Assembly: GCA_916613615.1 (NCBI GenBank)
Contig: OU744732.1
Coordinates: 28,716,673-28,780,672 of the forward strand
Length of the DNA stretch: 64,000 nt
Direction: 5' to 3'
Origin: Steromphala cineraria
Lineage: Eukaryota; Mollusca; Gastropoda; Trochida; Trochidae
Under the pieces are notes generated by a model. The model worked only from the letters and a program-made list of their open reading frames with translations, made no database searches and was not told the origin of the DNA. How positions within the stretch are numbered: position 1 is the stretch's first letter; each line of letters begins with the position of its first letter. The translations under genes and the position numbers were made by a program. This document shows, in pieces, positions 11,291 to 23,110 of the stretch.

Positions 11291-13401
11291 TCATTCTCTC
11301 CCCACAGAGGTAGCTCAGTCATACCCGAGTTAGCCTCCGTTCTATAACGGCTAATACATGGGATAGAAATGTAGAAATCTGATTGGAGGCAATCGAAGTT
11401 AGTTATGCAATCAGAGACGCCGTTTCAAAAGTGGTCATTCGTAAAACCTCGGCCATTCCCGTATACTTCGGCAAAGCTTTCATTGAAATTTATCATACAG
11501 GGGAGATAACTCTTAATTTGACAAAACATCGCTTTTAACCTTGAAGTTCTCATTACTTTTAATTTGGTTAATTAGTAAAATGAAATCTATCATAAAACAA
11601 ATAATAATTTACACAATTATAAAACAGATTCTTTCTCATGAAAAACCCTATCCATATCTGATTTATCAAATATAGTCCTTCTCACACTGCTTATGAAAAA
11701 TAAACATAAAGGCATGATATTTTCCATTTCATTATACGACCGTTTAGATTATCCGAGTCATGGATATCCAAAAGGTGTTTTCATTGGCTGCAAAGAAGGG
11801 AGATATCTTAAGTAGGGACACCATGATACGTCTGACATGGTTGCCGGTTTCACCATAATGAGGTTGAGTGACACCCGTGTGCACACGACGTGAGCGCGCA
11901 TGCAGTAAATGCTCGTGCACCTCTCGTGCGAAATAAATATATTAGGGACTTAAAATGCCGTGCTGTATAAACGATATTTGTGTTTTGTTATATTTTCTAT
12001 GCTGTGGGGATGTCTTTGGACTGGATGATTAACAGAATTATGAGTAGGTATATTTTCTCTGATGAATTTGTTTACGGAGTAACGGACTGTCGGAGATATG
12101 ATTAGTGCGCATGTCAAGGGAATACAATTAATTAGCATAGTATTTGGTTTTTTTCAACATAACCTTACCAAGTGTGATTGACACACTCATTCTATTCATA
12201 AAATTAGAATTGTTACGTTTTACAAATTATGCTTAATCGTTTCCAATGTCAATCTAACTTGGTAAGCTTTTAAGGCAGGTTTCTAAAATCCGAGTTATAC
12301 CAAAATAACACTTGTTGTTCACCGACAAAAGCGGTCCTGACTTAGATTTTATGAATACAAATTCAAACATTATATTAAGCAGAAAACAATGAATCATTTA
12401 GACATTATTTTAATATCAAATAACCAATAAATATTACATTCTTCTATACATTACATGTAGCTTTTCTTGTCCTTTTCGCTCGTTGCCGTCTGTGTGAACA
12501 TAGATGATAGAGTGTGTAAGCAGACTACGACTGGATATAGCAACTTCGTAACCAAAAGTACTCGTACGTTTCCTCACTTAATTATTAAGTTTGATAATTT
12601 AACATTGAATTGGTCTAAATGATAAAATTATGTAACCACAACTATGTTGACATCAAGAGAATACTATACGTAAACAAAAAATTACAAATAGCTTTCTTGT
12701 CGATATCATATTGCGCATATTTGAAATTTCTATGCAAATTAGACAGTTTTTCATTACGTCAAAGAATGAGATATTATAACAAAAATCGTCATTGGTCGGT
12801 AATGGAATCGACTTATGTAAATTACTTCAACTTGTTTCAAAATTCGAAAGGTTATAAAAGTTCCTTCAAGAGGAAAATCAAAACACGTTAAACACCATCT
12901 CACTCACTCAAGAGGAAAAGTGAAAATTATCAACGAGTATTGGAATGTGTTCTAACATATATGAGTCACATCAAGATAACATGTTAAAAGAAGCGCCATA
13001 AAATATTTTTAGAAATTAAACAATTTACGCAGTCATTCTGTTCCGACTCAAGGGTCAGAATTTATACTCAAGATGTATTTTTAGATATCCGGTAAGCTTG
13101 GAGGCCATAACAAATCGGCCATTGCTGTCTCCGATTTTAGTACAAAGCTTTGAATGGAGATAAACGCTCATCTGTTGAATTATGATTAGTTTTTAAGTTT
13201 GCAATAGCAATTTCATGGTATGTTATTGTATCCACTGCATGAAAAAAGACAATTGGACTTTTTGTTTCCAATTTAGAAAATTACTATGGTGTCCCTATCT
13301 TAAGTTAGGAATTTTTGCCGCTAGGGCAATCTGCCGGGATCTTGGCGTAATAGAACAGAGGCTAACTCAGGTATGACTGAGCTGCCTCTGTGGGGAGAGT
13401 A
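11291..13401. mobile_element. Long MITE-A relative, about 2.1 kb
   Basis: Ends are an inverted pair: 'tctctccccacagaggtagc' at the left and its inverse at 13388-13401. Both ends also share 'tcagtcatac' and the 'gttagcctc' block, variants of MITE-A. The internal 'ggaggcaatcgaagttagtt' is MITE-A as well. A second inverted pair, 'tagggacaccat' at about 11813 and its inverse at about 13290, suggests another element nested inside. No transposase was found. Confidence 0.6.
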
Positions 13402-16140
13402 TGACGAGAACTGGTCAAGAAACGAAATTTACTTGGAACAAATTCCTAATGACTGACTTTGAACCAAGAAAAGAAGTGACCTTTCACGGACAACTTCTAT
13501 GGACTGGACTAGTAGACCGTGGGCCGAAGTAAGAACTTGTGTCGAAGTGCCTCATAAAGTTCGTGAAGAGTATAACTTACATTGTTAATTAAGATAGGCA
13601 ATACTAGACCTCAAAAGGTGAACGTTCTACTAAAGAACCAGTTTCATTTTTTAGTAAATTGCTTTTAAATGTTCAGCTTTTTGTTTATGGTTGGCATAGC
13701 GACGATCACTTGTCGGTCAATCAAAACTCTCCTTAGTCTTCAGTCCGGTAAGAAAAATGGCCGCGCTCGAAATTGGGCGTGCTTGTCACACCGGCAGATG
13801 CAGTCGACGATATCCTGCTTTCTGTCTCAATAACACGTTTTGGGCTAGGTTATCGATCTTTACAATCAGAGGACAGTCTAAGATCTTAATTTAGTTTATA
13901 ACTACAGTTTCCTAAGATTTACCGAGATTGTTCGGCTCTGACCTCGTGATCGCCTAGCTGCTATCAAAAAGTTTATGTGTTCAACAGGCTACTAAAGTAA
14001 GAAGTGACGATTATGTTCGTTTGCATGTTACATAGAACATAGACACTTCATTCTCGTCTCTTCCAAACATCGAAATTATTTGTTAAAATTTCTTTGATAT
14101 ATTAAAACAGAAATCGTTTCTGTATACTGTAACTGCCTTTCACTTTAAATTGTGTAATGGGTTAATTTTTAGTCAGATAAGAAATAACAGTCATGCATAT
14201 GTCTATTTTAAAACACTTGTGAAATCAGAAAGTACCCATGTTGGAATATTATCGATGAGACCATTGTATATCATTTAATGAAACTCAACATTTGTAAAAC
14301 AAAGCATGCCATAAATCTAAAGATTACCTTAAAAATCATGAATAGGAAGTATATAGTTTTGTGTGTTTTCAGTTACTTTCTTGCGCCTCTGTAATTCAGA
14401 ATATTCAGGGTGATATTTAAAAGATTGTTTTCCATAATATCACCGAAAGTTTACATAAGTCTAACTTAAACTATTTCAACCGTTTTTTTTAGCAATTATC
14501 ATTTAAAATTAAAATAACTCATCATTTTCCATGATTGAAAGAATTGCAAACATGTGACAAACATAGTTTTATATAGTGTGTCCTGACTATATATCTCACA
14601 GGAATATCATCAATTTATAGTCCCATGTGCTTTAATAAATGCGTCCATTAGAATTTATTCATATATTAATTATCTTTACGCTGTACAAGTCATTAAAAAA
14701 CACTTAACATAATTTTTACTTTTTTAAAAATGAATTAAAATAAAAAATAAAGAAATCACCCTCTATGCGATCATGATACAATTTCATTTTTCTAAAAATG
14801 AAAAGTGACAATTAATATTATCACCACAAGATATGGTATCGTATAAAGTAAAAAGAGAATATAACTGGCGGGCTTTTGGAAAAAAGTTTGAAAATAATGA
14901 AACTTTGTTTTTCATTAAAAATCAGTATTGTTTTCGCAAGCAATATATATCTAAATTAACTATACCTGTGTGTACCTATGAACACAGAGCTAAAAATGAG
15001 CCTCCAACTGAATTAATACCTTTTTGAAATTGTCCATAAAAAGAATATGACTTGCCGAAAACACATGCGGATTGTAAACAGATTACCTGACAATACCTGC
15101 AGTCGGCCTTTGAGTCTATACACAACAAATACATGATGACACAAGTATAAAATCGGGCTTGTTTGGGTTAGTATATTTCATCAAATGATGAACCTTGAAT
15201 AAAAGGATAGGATTTATCAAAATGCATTTATCTCTAACTGGTCAAAATATTATTCCAAAGTTACGTTTGTGTTAATTTAAAATGATAAAAATAAGTCCTA
15301 CATCTTTAGTTATTACTGTAAATACCCCCAAAAAATGAAAGATTCTCAAAATTTGGCAAGTCACTATTGTAAAACTTATAGCAGATTATTATAAAGAACA
15401 CTGAGCCTTTGTCAGTCATAATTTCTTCACGAATATATCCATATAAAAATAATAAGTGTGTGTCATTGATTTGGAAAGGTCTACTTTAGCTTATGATAAC
15501 TTTCAATGATAAAGGTAAAGTTATTAACATAAATCATGATCTTACAGTTTAAACTCCTAAATATAAAAACATAAGACCATGTTCAACTTCATAACAAATA
15601 TCCTGAAATGTCAAAGTTAAAAAAAAGTGTCTTGTGATCAATTACGAAAAGGCCTTGCTTGTTGCAAAGTTTTTTCTATTTAGGTAAATATGATTTTTAA
15701 GGCCCAAGATCTATAAGATCAAAGGAATGTTTGACCAGAAAATAGTTGTTTTATATTATTTAAGTTTCTTAGAGGATCAATAAACAAATTTAGTAGTTTT
15801 ACAAACTTTTTAAATTACCATTATCTGTCATATAAGATATATGTAATTGCATGCTCATCATTATATGTTCTGCCACAGTGTGTATGATGAGGGCAATGTC
15901 TTTTTACTAAAACATTAATTTTAAAACGTGCATAAGAACCACATTGAACATTCATTTTACAAAACAATGAAGCAATTAATAAACTTCTGTCAAGGTTCCC
16001 AGTTCAGATTTCAGCATTCAACAGCCTTTCTTTCTAACCTTTTATGGAGCTACCTATATGGTAAGCAAATAATGAGTAACTGCCATACAACCATACACAC
16101 CTGTGCTTAAATTAGCAAACACATTAAATACAACTGAAGA
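13402..16140. other. No supported gene
   Basis: AT-rich, mostly low-complexity sequence with ORFs no longer than about 65 codons, none with a recognisable domain or splice-flanked structure. Confidence 0.4.
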
Positions 16141-16149
16141 GATGTGTGT

Positions 16150-16585
16150 ATTATTCCGCATCATCAACCAATCTAAACCCAATTGATACAATAGTAGGTG
16201 GCACGTGGTCCTGTGCGAAGCTCAGTTGACCGCTATCAGTGTAGTTCAGCAACATCTGGCGTGGCTCGCCGGATGGGTGGGTTACCCGATTCATTGCTGA
16301 ATGAACTGAGAGTTTGAAGGGTAATTCCCTGCCCCACACTGAGACACGAGTTGTATAACTTGTGGTGTCGCCTTAGGCAAGAGACTTTATTCAATTGTGC
16401 CTCTGTTCACCCAGCAGGAAATGGGTACCTGGTGAAAGTTGTGTTGGAGGTGACCCATCAAGCGCTTAATCGGCAGCTTGGGTTAGACCAGGGTAATAAT
16501 TCAGGGAGCGCCTTGAGCATGCATTCGGTGTGGATATGTGCGCTATATAAATACCCTAATTATTATAAATTATTACATCACAAAG
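16150..16585 (+). mobile_element. SINE-like repeat
   Basis: Contains 'gttcacccagcaggaaatgg' followed by 'gtacctggtg', a core also found in the SINE at 22.3 kb. The 3' part ends with 'gtgcgctatataaatac', matching the 22.3-kb and 55.9-kb copies. The head is not a clear tRNA. A short A/T-rich tail follows. Confidence 0.65.
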
Positions 16586-17078
16586 TTGATGACCGCACGG
16601 TGACGTCATAATGGCATACATATAGCAAGAGACTCATTCTATACAAGTCATGTTGAAGAACTCATGTATTCTTAATTCTGATATTTGAAATTTTATATAT
16701 GATTTATTCATCATTATTTAATATTATTTTTTGATATGCATATTGTTGATTTATTTACTTTTTGACAACCAATAGTTCCTGCACTCGAAAAATAAGAAAA
16801 TCTTATAAGGAAGTGACTCATCTTCAATTAAAGAGTGCATAACTTTCTCTGTCTGGGACATACTTTCTATATATATTTTAGTCAATCTAGTTTGAAAAAT
16901 ATATTGACAGATAGATACAGACATTAAACATAATTCTCAATTGAAAGTTTAATCGGCCACCAAAAACACTTGTTTACTGCCCTCATATTTTGGAACTAAT
17001 TATTGAGATAAACATTTTTCAAAAAAATTTTTTTTTTTAAGTTGAATGAATAATGACCGAATTATGGAAGAACTACAC

Positions 17079-17224
17079 TACTGACAACACAATTTTATTT
17101 TTGAATTGGGCATCATATAAAGTGACCACCATCTGATTTAGCAGTAGATTGATATCTCTGTCAAACATGTAATATAGTAATTTTAGATGATGTCTAATTC
17201 AAAAATAAAATTGTGTTGTCAGTA
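17079..17224. mobile_element. 146-bp MITE with 30-bp terminal repeats
   Basis: Left end 'actgacaacacaattttatt' is matched exactly by the inverse at 17195-17224. The roughly 85-bp interior is AT-rich and non-coding. The perfect arms suggest recent activity. Confidence 0.85.
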
Positions 17225-17585
17225 GAACATTTCGTCTTCGGAAAAGGGACTGGCTTCTGATTCTTGTAATGTGTAGTGTATGTAGTATCACGGGTTCAGG
17301 TCGTGTGTCATTCACAGACAAACATGAATGACTCGCAACGTCTCCGAAGATTCATGATCAGTCATGCGGACGAAAGTAGAACATTGCATTTTCAGAAAGA
17401 GGAATGTCTACCGATTCCTAGGATATGTAATATATGTAGTAACGAAAAGAATGAGACAATCCAAAAAACTAGCTGCATATCGTGTTTCGGCTCACAGTAT
17501 AGATGATAAGTATGGTACTGCAAAATACGAGGCGTTACAATGTCATAAAATGTGACTTGCCCAATACGATGCTTTGATATAAAGA

Positions 17586-17797
17586 TCAATCACGTAATAA
17601 AATATAATAATAAGAAAAAACAAAAGCAACCTTAGGAATATTCATCTTGTGTAGATTTGTTTCAAACGACGGAATAGCGTCTCCTTGTAGATAGCAAGCG
17701 AAGGTTAAGGCCGAATACTGAAAGTGTTCACATGCTTTTGTATTAAGGCACCTTTCCTTGCACATGCGAACTCCAACCAAGGGAAGGTTCTTTGTAG
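17586..17797 (-). CDS. Possible PAN/Apple-domain exon
   Basis: A candidate acceptor ('ggcactttcag') opens a phase-1 frame containing 'MCKERCLNTKACEHFQYSA' and then 'ACYLQG'. The C-x3-C-x5-C-x2-F-x-Y spacing and later cysteine fit PAN/Apple domains, which occur in secreted adhesion and protease proteins. The frame runs to a stop at 17586; a weak donor ('aaggttgct') at 17631 is an alternative end. No companion exons were found, so this could be a relic. The open frame continues upstream of the acceptor, which leaves the border uncertain. Confidence 0.4.
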
Positions 17798-17995
17798 CTG
17801 AAAGTGCCATGGAACTCCAGCACAAAACAAAGATTGAGGGAAGCCACTGCATCCGTTCCGTGACCATGTCTCTCTTCTCTCCGGTATATTCCAGTATCCA
17901 GAATGTGAGGATGATTTCGAATTCCACTCTTGAAAGTGAGAATAAATACATCATGAGTTTCATACATTATTTGTCTAGAATCAAGTATTTATCAT

Positions 17996-18333
17996 TCTCT
18001 CCCTACAGAGGCAGATCAAGTTATGTTGATTTAGCCTCTGTTATATTACGACGAGTTTGTGGGATAGAACGGGAGATTGGAGGCAATCAAAGTTGGTTGT
18101 ACACTCAGCGACGCTGTTCTTTAATCATCGTTTTGGCTACTGGGTCAAGGCAAAAGCATTGGGATACGAACCACCCTTTCCATGCGAGAAGCGTTATCAT
18201 TTGCTAAAGAAATTCAAATGTATTGTGATGCAGTTTTTGTCCGCCAGGGGAAACTACCGGAACCCACGGATTTATGCGTAATAGAACAGAGGCTAAATCA
18301 ACATGACTTGATCTGCCCCTGTGGGGAGAGAAT
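17996..18333 (+). mobile_element. MITE-A, full-length copy
   Basis: Terminal repeats 'ctctccctacagaggcagat' and inverse 'atctgcccctgtggggagag' enclose about 270 bp. Landmarks used to recognise other copies are 'gggatagaacgggag', 'ggaggcaatcaaagttgg', 'gaaccaccctttccatgcg', 'aaattcaaatgtattg' and 'cgtaatagaacagaggc'. No coding capacity is plausible. Confidence 0.9.
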
Positions 18334-18339
18334 TTTATT

Positions 18340-19110
18340 TATTTGAAAAACTAGTATAGAGGGTATTCAAGTTTAGTGCTGATTTTTGGCTTTTTCGAAC
18401 AAAATGAATAAATAATTTTACAATTTGAAGGAATATGGAAATATTAATAAGTTAAAATGAAGTAGCTGGTACTTTCTTTTCGTTGATACTTTGGCTAATT
18501 GAAAGATGATGAAAAAATAATAACACTAAGAGGTGAATGAATATATCATAAAGTCTATATAAATTCTTAAACTAGAAATGATTCATATTTTTATTTTTTT
18601 GCAAAAAGAATAATATTTACAGGATATATGCGTCTTTTTGCGCATATACAGGCGATATTTAGATATTTGTACACATGGAGATTCTGTTTTAAATACAATG
18701 CAAGATTTTTTATTTCTTGAACATTTTAAGTTTAAAGTAACAGTTTGAATTCTCTTGAGTTGGATATGTATAATAATAGTATGTATAGACTGTTGGTTGC
18801 TTAGAGAATAATTAAGACAAACTAATCAAAAAAGAAATTCATCTTTACATACATTTTCGTTACATTTCGTACATTTCATCAAGGCTACATCAACATTAAC
18901 ATTGTATGGACATTGTTGAATATTTGTTTGAGCATCGGAATTTCGAAGGATGCGGATTAATTCTTTATGTTGACTTAAATCAAGAATATACTTCTCAGAT
19001 TCAAGAACTGATTTATAAGCCGAATGACATTTGAAAAGGAGTGTCCTGCCAGATTCTGAAACTGTATATCTTAAGTAGTTTACAACGTTGTTTAAAATAT
19101 TCAATAAAAC
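18340..19110. other. No confident gene; one unassigned ORF
   Basis: AT-rich sequence. A minus-strand frame of 92 codons (18826-19104) contains 'ALMKCTKCNENVCKDE', a cysteine cluster that could be an exon edge or chance. No splice signals were convincing. Confidence 0.25.
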
Positions 19111-19289
19111 TACTAGTTACGTGTCCACAAGTCATGTTGATTTAGCCTCTGTAATATTACGCCGAGTTTGTGGGATAGAATGGGAGATGCCTGATTGGAG
19201 GCAATCAAAACAAGAAGACATAATCATCAACATCCCCCGCCAGATTTGTTCTTATTTTAAATTAAGTCGAACCTTCTCCTAAATACTCG

Positions 19290-19950
19290 AGTGTACTCAA
19301 AAATATCATGACACGAAACTCCGGAAAAATATTTGCATGATTCTGATTTTCGAACTCCATCAAGGTATTGATACCCTTAAGGCACACATCAAATTTGATG
19401 ATCCTATCTGTAACAGTTTCTGAGAAAAATTGGCTCCTTTGAAGACACCTCGAACAGAGTCCCAAAAAAACGTAACAAGGGCAATAACTCCGGAAAAAAT
19501 ATTTGCGCGGTTCTGATTTTCGAACTCCATCAAGGTATTGATACCCTGAAGGCACACACAAAATTTGATGATCCTATCTTAAACGGTTACTGAGAAAAAT
19601 TGGCTCCTTTGAAGACACCTCGAACAGAGTCCCAAGAAAACGTAACAAGGGCAATAACTCCGGAAAAAATGTTTGCGCGGTTCTGATTTTCGAACTCCAT
19701 CAAGGTATTGATACCCTGAAGGCACACATCAAATTTTATGATCCTATCTGTAACAGTTTCTGAGAAAAATTGGCTCCTTTGAAGCCACCTCGAACAGAGT
19801 CCCAAAAAAACGTAACAAGGGCAATAACTCCGGAAAAAATATTTGCGCGGTTCTGATTTTCGAACTCCATCAAGGTATTGATACCCTGAAGGCACACACA
19901 AAATTTGATAATCCTACCTTTAACGGTTTCTGAGAAAAATTGGCTCCTTT
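19290..19950 (+). repeat. 170-bp tandem repeat, about four copies
   Basis: 'ttctgattttcgaactccat' recurs at 19341, 19511, 19681 and 19851, an exact 170-bp period. Each unit also contains 'gataccct(g/t)aaggcacac' and 'aaaaattggctcctttgaag'. Minus-strand ORFs of 65-104 codons across it are repeats of the same reading, not genes. Confidence 0.95.
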
Positions 19951-19954
19951 AACT

Positions 19955-20001
19955 CGGACGGACGGACGCACGCACGCACGCACGGACGCACGCACGGACG
20001 G
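19955..20001 (+). repeat. GGAC/GCAC microsatellite
   Basis: Interspersed GGAC and GCAC tetramers ('cggacggacggacgcacgca') at the right side of the inserted element. Confidence 0.85.
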
Positions 20002-21304
20002 AGCTCAAACCTATATCCCCCTTCCACTTCGTGGCGGGGGGTAATTAGTTGTGCAATCAGCGACGCTGTTCTTAAATCATCGTTTTGGCTACTGAAACAA
20101 GGCAAAAGCATTCATTTTGTGATATGAACCACCCTTTCCATGCGAGAAGCGTTGTCATTTGCTAAAGAAATTCAAATGTATTGTGATGCAGTTTTTTTCA
20201 GCCAGGGGAAACTGCCGGAACCCACGGAAATATTCATTCACAGTGTTTTTTCCCAACGTTTGTTTCAGACAGTTTTTGTAAACTCCCCCGAAATATATGC
20301 ATTTACTGGAGAGAAAAACGTGTCATTTTCATGCCTCAAAATTATTTCAAAGTCGAAATGTATGTTTCTGATACAAGCTATATTATGTAAATGATCTGTA
20401 ATCTCAGTACCGTCCCATAAATACATTGTTTAATGTACAATAATTTTATTTCTTATGTCCTCTACATATCTTATAAAATTTAAAAGTTCTTAAAATTATG
20501 GTTTCGAAATGTATTGGTATTATGCAAAGTTTGGGCAGGTTTACCTGAACAAAGGCAATTTAAAGTATATTTTAGCAATGATTTCATAAGGCCTTGGTTA
20601 TTTGAACATCTGTAAGAATTACTTACATTAGTCAAATAATTAAAAAAATACGCCAAAAAAACATTTTATTTCTATTTCCGTGAGCACTTTAGTCGCTCTT
20701 GCTCATATCCCAGATTGTCAATGTTTGAAGGTTTAAATTTACTCCATTCCACCGTCCTTGGTACATGAACAACATGTGTACATAACGATAAATAAATCAA
20801 GATGACATATATGTAGAGAAATTTTCAACAATTTCTACATTTCATACATGTTCACAAAATTGTGAAAAAAATGTATGTAAAGTATACATAAATTAACTAA
20901 ACATTCTTGGTTGCCTTAAGTTGCTAATAAATTTAAATAAAAGATTTGAAAATTTCTTAAATTGGTGTGGTATGTATTGAAAACAATGATGGAGAAGAGC
21001 TTCACATCGAAAGATGTAAAGTAAAGTATTGACAGTACTAGTGCTGTGCAGTTTAGGAGGAGAGTACGTTTATGGAAGATATATTGACAACGGCATCGAC
21101 CATGGTTTAACTTCTCTGAGGCTTAGTGGCATACTTAGGCTCTGTATACTTTACTTTACTCATCTCTTACGACTACACAAACATTACACAAACTGCTAAA
21201 AAGATCACGTTTTGGAATATCATGCCAGCGTCCAGTTTTTATTAAGTCCACAATCGTTTAAAATCTTTTTTGGTGAATTGAATCCATCGTAGTTTGTTCG
21301 AAAA

Positions 21305-21440
21305 GAAAGGTACGGCGGCCCATAGGGGACATACATCTTTAACGACAGTTTCTTGATATTTTACGATAGTTTCTTGATTTTCCCCTATGGGCCACCGTAC
21401 ATGTAGGTAAAAGATGTATGTCCCTTATGGGCCACCGTAG
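21305..21440. repeat. Nested inverted repeat
   Basis: 'tacggcggcccataggggac' at the left, an inverted 'tcccctatgggccaccgta' in the middle and another 'tatgggccaccgta' at the right. Two copies of 'acgatagtttcttgat' or close variants sit in the loop. Confidence 0.75.
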
Positions 21441-21965
21441 AAAGGATATTATGTTCAGGACCATCCATTTAGTTTAGGTAGAAAGTTTGGATTGACAAAA
21501 GTAATTCCTCTTGATAACAAGCTTGAGGGAACACATTTGAAGAAATACCATTATCGCTGACAAGCAACGCCAGAACAATAATTCATTGTGCTATACCATC
21601 TTGTAACTTGTATACCAGGGCTTGTAACTACATGGTATGTCATCGTTTCGATATTCTTCACTGACCAAATGCTTTGACATATCGATGCACAAAATAAGAA
21701 TGCGAACAAAAATCAGGAATAGTAATGTTTTTAGTCTTGACTGAGGAGGTTGAAAACTTCCTGACCACATTGTGCTTTCCCCTAGGAAAACCACGTCACA
21801 AGGCATACTATGTTCAATATTATCAAGACAGATATCCGTTTCAGTCCATTGCCGACAACTATTGTATGAAAGTAGGCTGATTAAATAATAATTTATAACT
21901 GTTTAGCTGATCGTTGATACGCAGTGGTCCCTTCTATAGAAGCATAGTGGTGGTTCTGCTGTAGT

Positions 21966-22031
21966 GTGTGTGTGTGTGCGTGCGTGCGAGCGTGCGAGCG
22001 TGCGTGCGTGCGTGCGTGCGTGTGTGTGTGC
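21966..22031 (+). repeat. TG / CGTG microsatellite
   Basis: Alternating TG dinucleotides, then CGTG and CGAG tetramers, then TG again. The peptide-like ORFs on both strands here are artefacts of the repeat. Confidence 0.95.
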
Positions 22032-22344
22032 TGTCTGCTCTATAGTCAAATGGATTCCCTTACTCATTAAAGATAACTCAGTATGCACAAACTTGCCACT
22101 AAGCCTCAGAGAAGTTAAACCATGGTCGAGGCCGTTGTCAATATATCTTCCCTAAACGAATATAAAGTATTTTCCGAACAATTCTCTCCTAAACGACACA
22201 CCACTGTCAATACTTTACTTTCCAAAATGTGTTGAAACTGTACATTTCATGAATGTCTGACATGTTACTCAGTCTATAGATATAATTCAAGGTGATAATT
22301 TGAAACAATGTGCATCACTATTGAGACATGTGACTGTTTAAATC

Positions 22345-22858
22345 CCGGGTACGGGATAGCTCAGTCGGCAAGAGCGCAGGTCTCACGTTGCTGAGGTCCA
22401 GGGTTCGAATCCCATCCAGGCCAAGATGTAAAAACCTAGATTTCACCTCTGTTAGAACTATAAAAGTGTCATCCTGGAGCCCTAATGTGTAGTGCAACAA
22501 AAACTGCACACTTTAAAGATCCCACGAATTGATGTCAGTGGCTGAATGGTGGATACATGAACACGTGCCGAGCTGTCGGTTATCAGCGTTCAGCAGTGTT
22601 GGACAAACTGCTGTGACTATGTGTCTAAGTTCACCCATCTGTGAACGGGTACCCTGTGAGACATAGAATGGTCCCTAACCTGAGCGCCACATATGGATGC
22701 CGGTTGAATACTCCCCAGGGAGTTGAAATGGAAAAATGATCGGACGGTGAAAGAATGCCATTGACCAGGGGGAAAATGTAAGCGTCTTAAACAACCACGA
22801 GTGGTTGGATATGCGCGCTATATAAATATCCATATAACATTATAAATAATAAAAATAA
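22345..22858 (+). mobile_element. tRNA-derived SINE
   Basis: The head has polymerase III promoter boxes: 'tagctcagtcggcaagagcg' (box A) and 'gggttcgaatccc' (box B). The body contains 'gttcacccatctgtgaac' with 'gggtaccctg', the core shared with the 16-kb SINE. The 3' part has 'atatgcgcgctatataaata' and ends in an A-rich tail near 22858. It is not a functional tRNA because no acceptor stem pairs. Confidence 0.85.
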
Positions 22859-23110
22859 AATAAAAACTATTTGACAAAATAAAGTTCATTTCCAGAAATC
22901 AATTCAATTTATCCCCATATAGTATCTCAAGTTTACACTTATCATCACCCAGGAATTACTTATATCTGTGGGGACTTTAATAGTCGATGTGGCAGCTTGT
23001 TAGACTATGTGGAGGGAGTGGACTCCATCACAACAAGAGACGTTTTAGATAAGACTGTTAACTCTCATTGACACCTTTTCATTGATTTTTTTATTAATGC
23101 TAATTATTGT

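Larger units (their letters stand above)
19211..20043 (+). mobile_element. Inserted element with internal 170-bp repeats
   Basis: It interrupts a MITE-A copy. Near the left end is 'tcccccgcca' and at the right end 'tggcgggggg', an inverted pair that may be its termini. The right end also forms the hairpin 'ccccttccacttcgtggcgg'. The interior is the 170-bp array plus a GGAC/GCAC microsatellite. Non-autonomous; superfamily unknown. Confidence 0.65.
19121..20230 (+). mobile_element. MITE-A copy split by an insertion
   Basis: The left part (to about 19210) ends in 'ggaggcaatcaaa' and the right part resumes at about 20044 with 'ttagttgtgcaatcagc', exactly where intact copies are continuous. The outer ends of this MITE are degraded. 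About 835 bp of unrelated repeat DNA lies between the two parts. Confidence 0.85.
21018..22221. mobile_element. 1.2-kb element with long (~120-bp) inverted ends
   Basis: The left arm 21018-21137 starts 'aaagtaaagtattgacagt' and the right arm 22094-22221 is its inverse, including 'gaccatggtttaacttctct' paired with 'agagaagttaaaccatggtc'. Arms are about 90% identical by eye. The interior has no transposase. It contains a smaller inverted repeat at 21305-21440 and a CGTG/TG microsatellite. Confidence 0.85.

Noticed and set aside
17758..18207. 149-codon plus-strand ORF
   Set aside because: It runs across the putative PAN exon's antisense strand into a MITE-A copy; no coherent product.
19262..19901. 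Minus-strand ORFs with repeated 'MCVPSGYQYLDGVRKSE'
   Set aside because: Translation of the 170-bp tandem repeat; several frames are open in the same way.
21903..22155. Cys/Val/Arg- and His/Thr-rich ORFs on both strands
   Set aside because: Caused by the TG/CGTG microsatellite.
22355..22425. Functional tRNA gene
   Set aside because: Boxes A and B are good, but the acceptor stem does not pair and the sequence continues into a SINE body and tail.
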